Origin: Archangium lipolyticum
GTDB lineage: Bacteria > Myxococcota > Myxococcia > Myxococcales > Myxococcaceae
Reading direction: 5' to 3'
DNA: 64,000 nucleotides
Assembly (NCBI RefSeq): GCF_024623785.1
Contig: NZ_JANKBZ010000007.1
Span: 310,001-374,000 of the forward strand
In this document: positions 63,002 to 64,000 of the stretch, one piece after another
Layout of the letters: each line of letters starts with the position of its first letter
Numbering within the stretch: position 1 is the first letter of the stretch
The notes under the pieces: generated by a model
What the model saw: the letters and a program-made list of their open reading frames with translations, nothing else
What the model was told of the DNA's origin: nothing
The model's database searches: none
Translations under genes and position numbers: made by a program

Positions 63002-64000
63002 TCAGCGGCAGCCGGTGACGGAGGGCGGGAGCTTGTAGCTGAAGCGATCGAACACTCCACGCCGCCGCCATCCGTCCCAGCGGATTTCCACCGCGTGCCG
63101 CAGGTCGCGCTCGAAGCTATCGGCGAGCGCGCGGGCGAGCTGGGGATCCTCGACGACGAGGGCCCCCTCCTCGAGCATGGCGTTCGACTGGGGCTCCAGG
63201 TGGGTGGAGCCCACGGCCGTCAGCCGTTCGTCCACGAGCAGGGTGCTGGCGTGCAGGGAAGCCGGTTGGTACTCCCAGAGCCGGACGCCGTTGGCCAGCA
63301 GGCGCTCATAGGTGGCGCGCTGCGCGGCGAGCACGCCTCGGGAGGCTCCGTGGAACAGGCCGGGCACCAGGATGCGCACGTCCACACCTTCCTGGGCCTT
63401 GCGGATGAGCGTGTCCACGGTGGCGGCGGTGGGGATGAAGCAGGCGTTGGTGAGCCACAGGCGCCGCCGGGCGGAGGCAGCCAGCACCTGCACCATGCGC
63501 TCGGAGTGGCTGAGCGTGGGGGAGCCGGAGCTCGCGACGAAGCCGGCGCGGGCCTCGCCCTGGGGCTCGAGTCTGGGAAAGGCCGACTCCGGGAGCAGCC
63601 CGCCGCCCGCCTCCAGCCAGTCCCTGGCGAAGGCCTGCTGCAACTGGCGCACGGCCGGGCCCCGCACGTGGACGTAGGTGTCCCGCCACGCCTCCGTGCG
63701 CTCCTTTCCGCCCCGCCACCAGGACGGCCCCACGCCGGAGCCGCCGGTGAGGCCGCTGCGTCCATCGCGGATGACGAGCTGGCGGTGGTTGCGCGCCTTC
63801 AGCCGCTCGTCATCGAACACCACCGTCTCCCCGATGAGGGGCCGGAAGGTGCGCACCTCGCATCCGGCCTGGACGAGCCGTGACTGCACCTCGTCCACGA
63901 AGTCCGGGCTCTCGAAGTCATCCACCAGCACGCGGCACACCACGCCCGGTGGGCGTTCGGCGAGCGCTCGCAGGAGACGCTCCGAGGCCTCGCCCGGCTG
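63002..64000 (-). CDS. phospholipase D-fold protein lacking both catalytic Lys, N-terminus missing
   Basis: The frame is open to the window edge, so the N-terminus is missing; a GTG at 63943 is an internal candidate only. Two HKD-like motifs of the PLD/cardiolipin synthase superfamily are visible. The first reads NHRQLVIRDGRSGLTGGSG (His codon 63785-63787) and the second LHASTLLVDERLTAVGSTHL (His codon 63251-63253). In both, the Lys two residues after His is replaced (Gln and Ser); the Asp residues remain. Segments RLWLTNACFIPTAATVDTLI and SNAMLEEGALVVED are typical of the family. It ends 12 bases from the convergent peptide precursor gene. Confidence 0.82.
   Translation of the reverse strand, partial: QPGEASERLLRALAERPPGVVCRVLVDDFESPDFVDEVQSRLVQAGCEVRTFRPLIGETVVFDDERLKARNHRQLVIRDGRSGLTGGSGVGPSWWRGGKERTEAWRDTYVHVRGPAVRQLQQAFARDWLEAGGGLLPESAFPRLEPQGEARAGFVASSGSPTLSHSERMVQVLAASARRRLWLTNACFIPTAATVDTLIRKAQEGVDVRILVPGLFHGASRGVLAAQRATYERLLANGVRLWEYQPASLHASTLLVDERLTAVGSTHLEPQSNAMLEEGALVVEDPQLARALADSFERDLRHAVEIRWDGWRRRGVFDRFSYKLPPSVTGCR

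Overview
The window is a GC-rich (about 70% by eye), gene-dense stretch of what looks like a myxobacterial chromosome, most likely from the Cystobacterineae (Archangium/Cystobacter/Stigmatella type). The grounds are the near-absence of intergenic space, tandem Ser/Thr protein kinases, a protein resembling the Myxococcales-restricted TIGR02265 family, hybrid histidine kinases, an EF-G of the mitochondrial/spirochaete-planctomycete-deltaproteobacterial subtype, and many secreted hydrolases and lipoproteins. No rRNA, tRNA, transposase, prophage or CRISPR array was recognised.

Layout. 0-6.7 kb: the end of a membrane coiled-coil gene, translationally coupled to a five-helix membrane protein whose soluble part looks like a DEAD/DEAH helicase of the DUF1998 (MrfA-like) family that has lost its ATPase motifs, followed by two Ser/Thr kinases. 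6.7-14 kb: a PLP decarboxylase, a secreted BNR-repeat protein, the nrfHA nitrite reductase pair, a GDSL hydrolase and a KAS III-fold protein without its catalytic Cys. 14-17.5 kb: a coupled ECF sigma / anti-sigma / periplasmic helical protein operon, a 28-heptad coiled-coil protein and a TIGR02265-like protein. 17.5-20.4 kb: a peroxiredoxin and a YcaO-TfuA pair (peptide backbone modification). 20.4-29 kb: a Cys-rich lipoprotein, a small Rof-like protein, a solitary DNA methyltransferase, a dicarboxylate symporter, a SlyD-type FKBP, an OPT transporter and unknown proteins. 29-40.2 kb: housekeeping translation and RNA genes (two ABC-F ATPases, a DEAD-box helicase, EF-G, a pseudouridine synthase, a TrmJ-like methyltransferase), interspersed with five copies of a short palindromic repeat. 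40.4-48 kb: a bacterial alpha-2-macroglobulin lipoprotein with an intact thioester motif, and a thermolysin-like protease. 48-53 kb: two hybrid histidine kinases and a CheY-like regulator. 53.4-56.5 kb: a LodA/LodB-like quinoprotein amino-acid oxidase pair. 56.5-60.3 kb: a GH128 glucanase and penicillin-binding protein 1C. 60.5-64 kb: small membrane proteins, a carotenoid-desaturase-like flavoprotein, a 68-residue peptide with three TTxxxxEE repeats that looks like a plesiocin-type graspetide (omega-ester peptide) precursor, and a phospholipase D-fold protein lacking both catalytic lysines.

The most noteworthy items are the graspetide-like precursor with no ATP-grasp ligase in the window, the membrane-anchored pseudo-helicase, the YcaO-TfuA pair with no visible substrate peptide, and several enzyme-fold proteins that have lost canonical catalytic residues. 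All functional calls come from reading motifs and overall sequence character. No database search was run.
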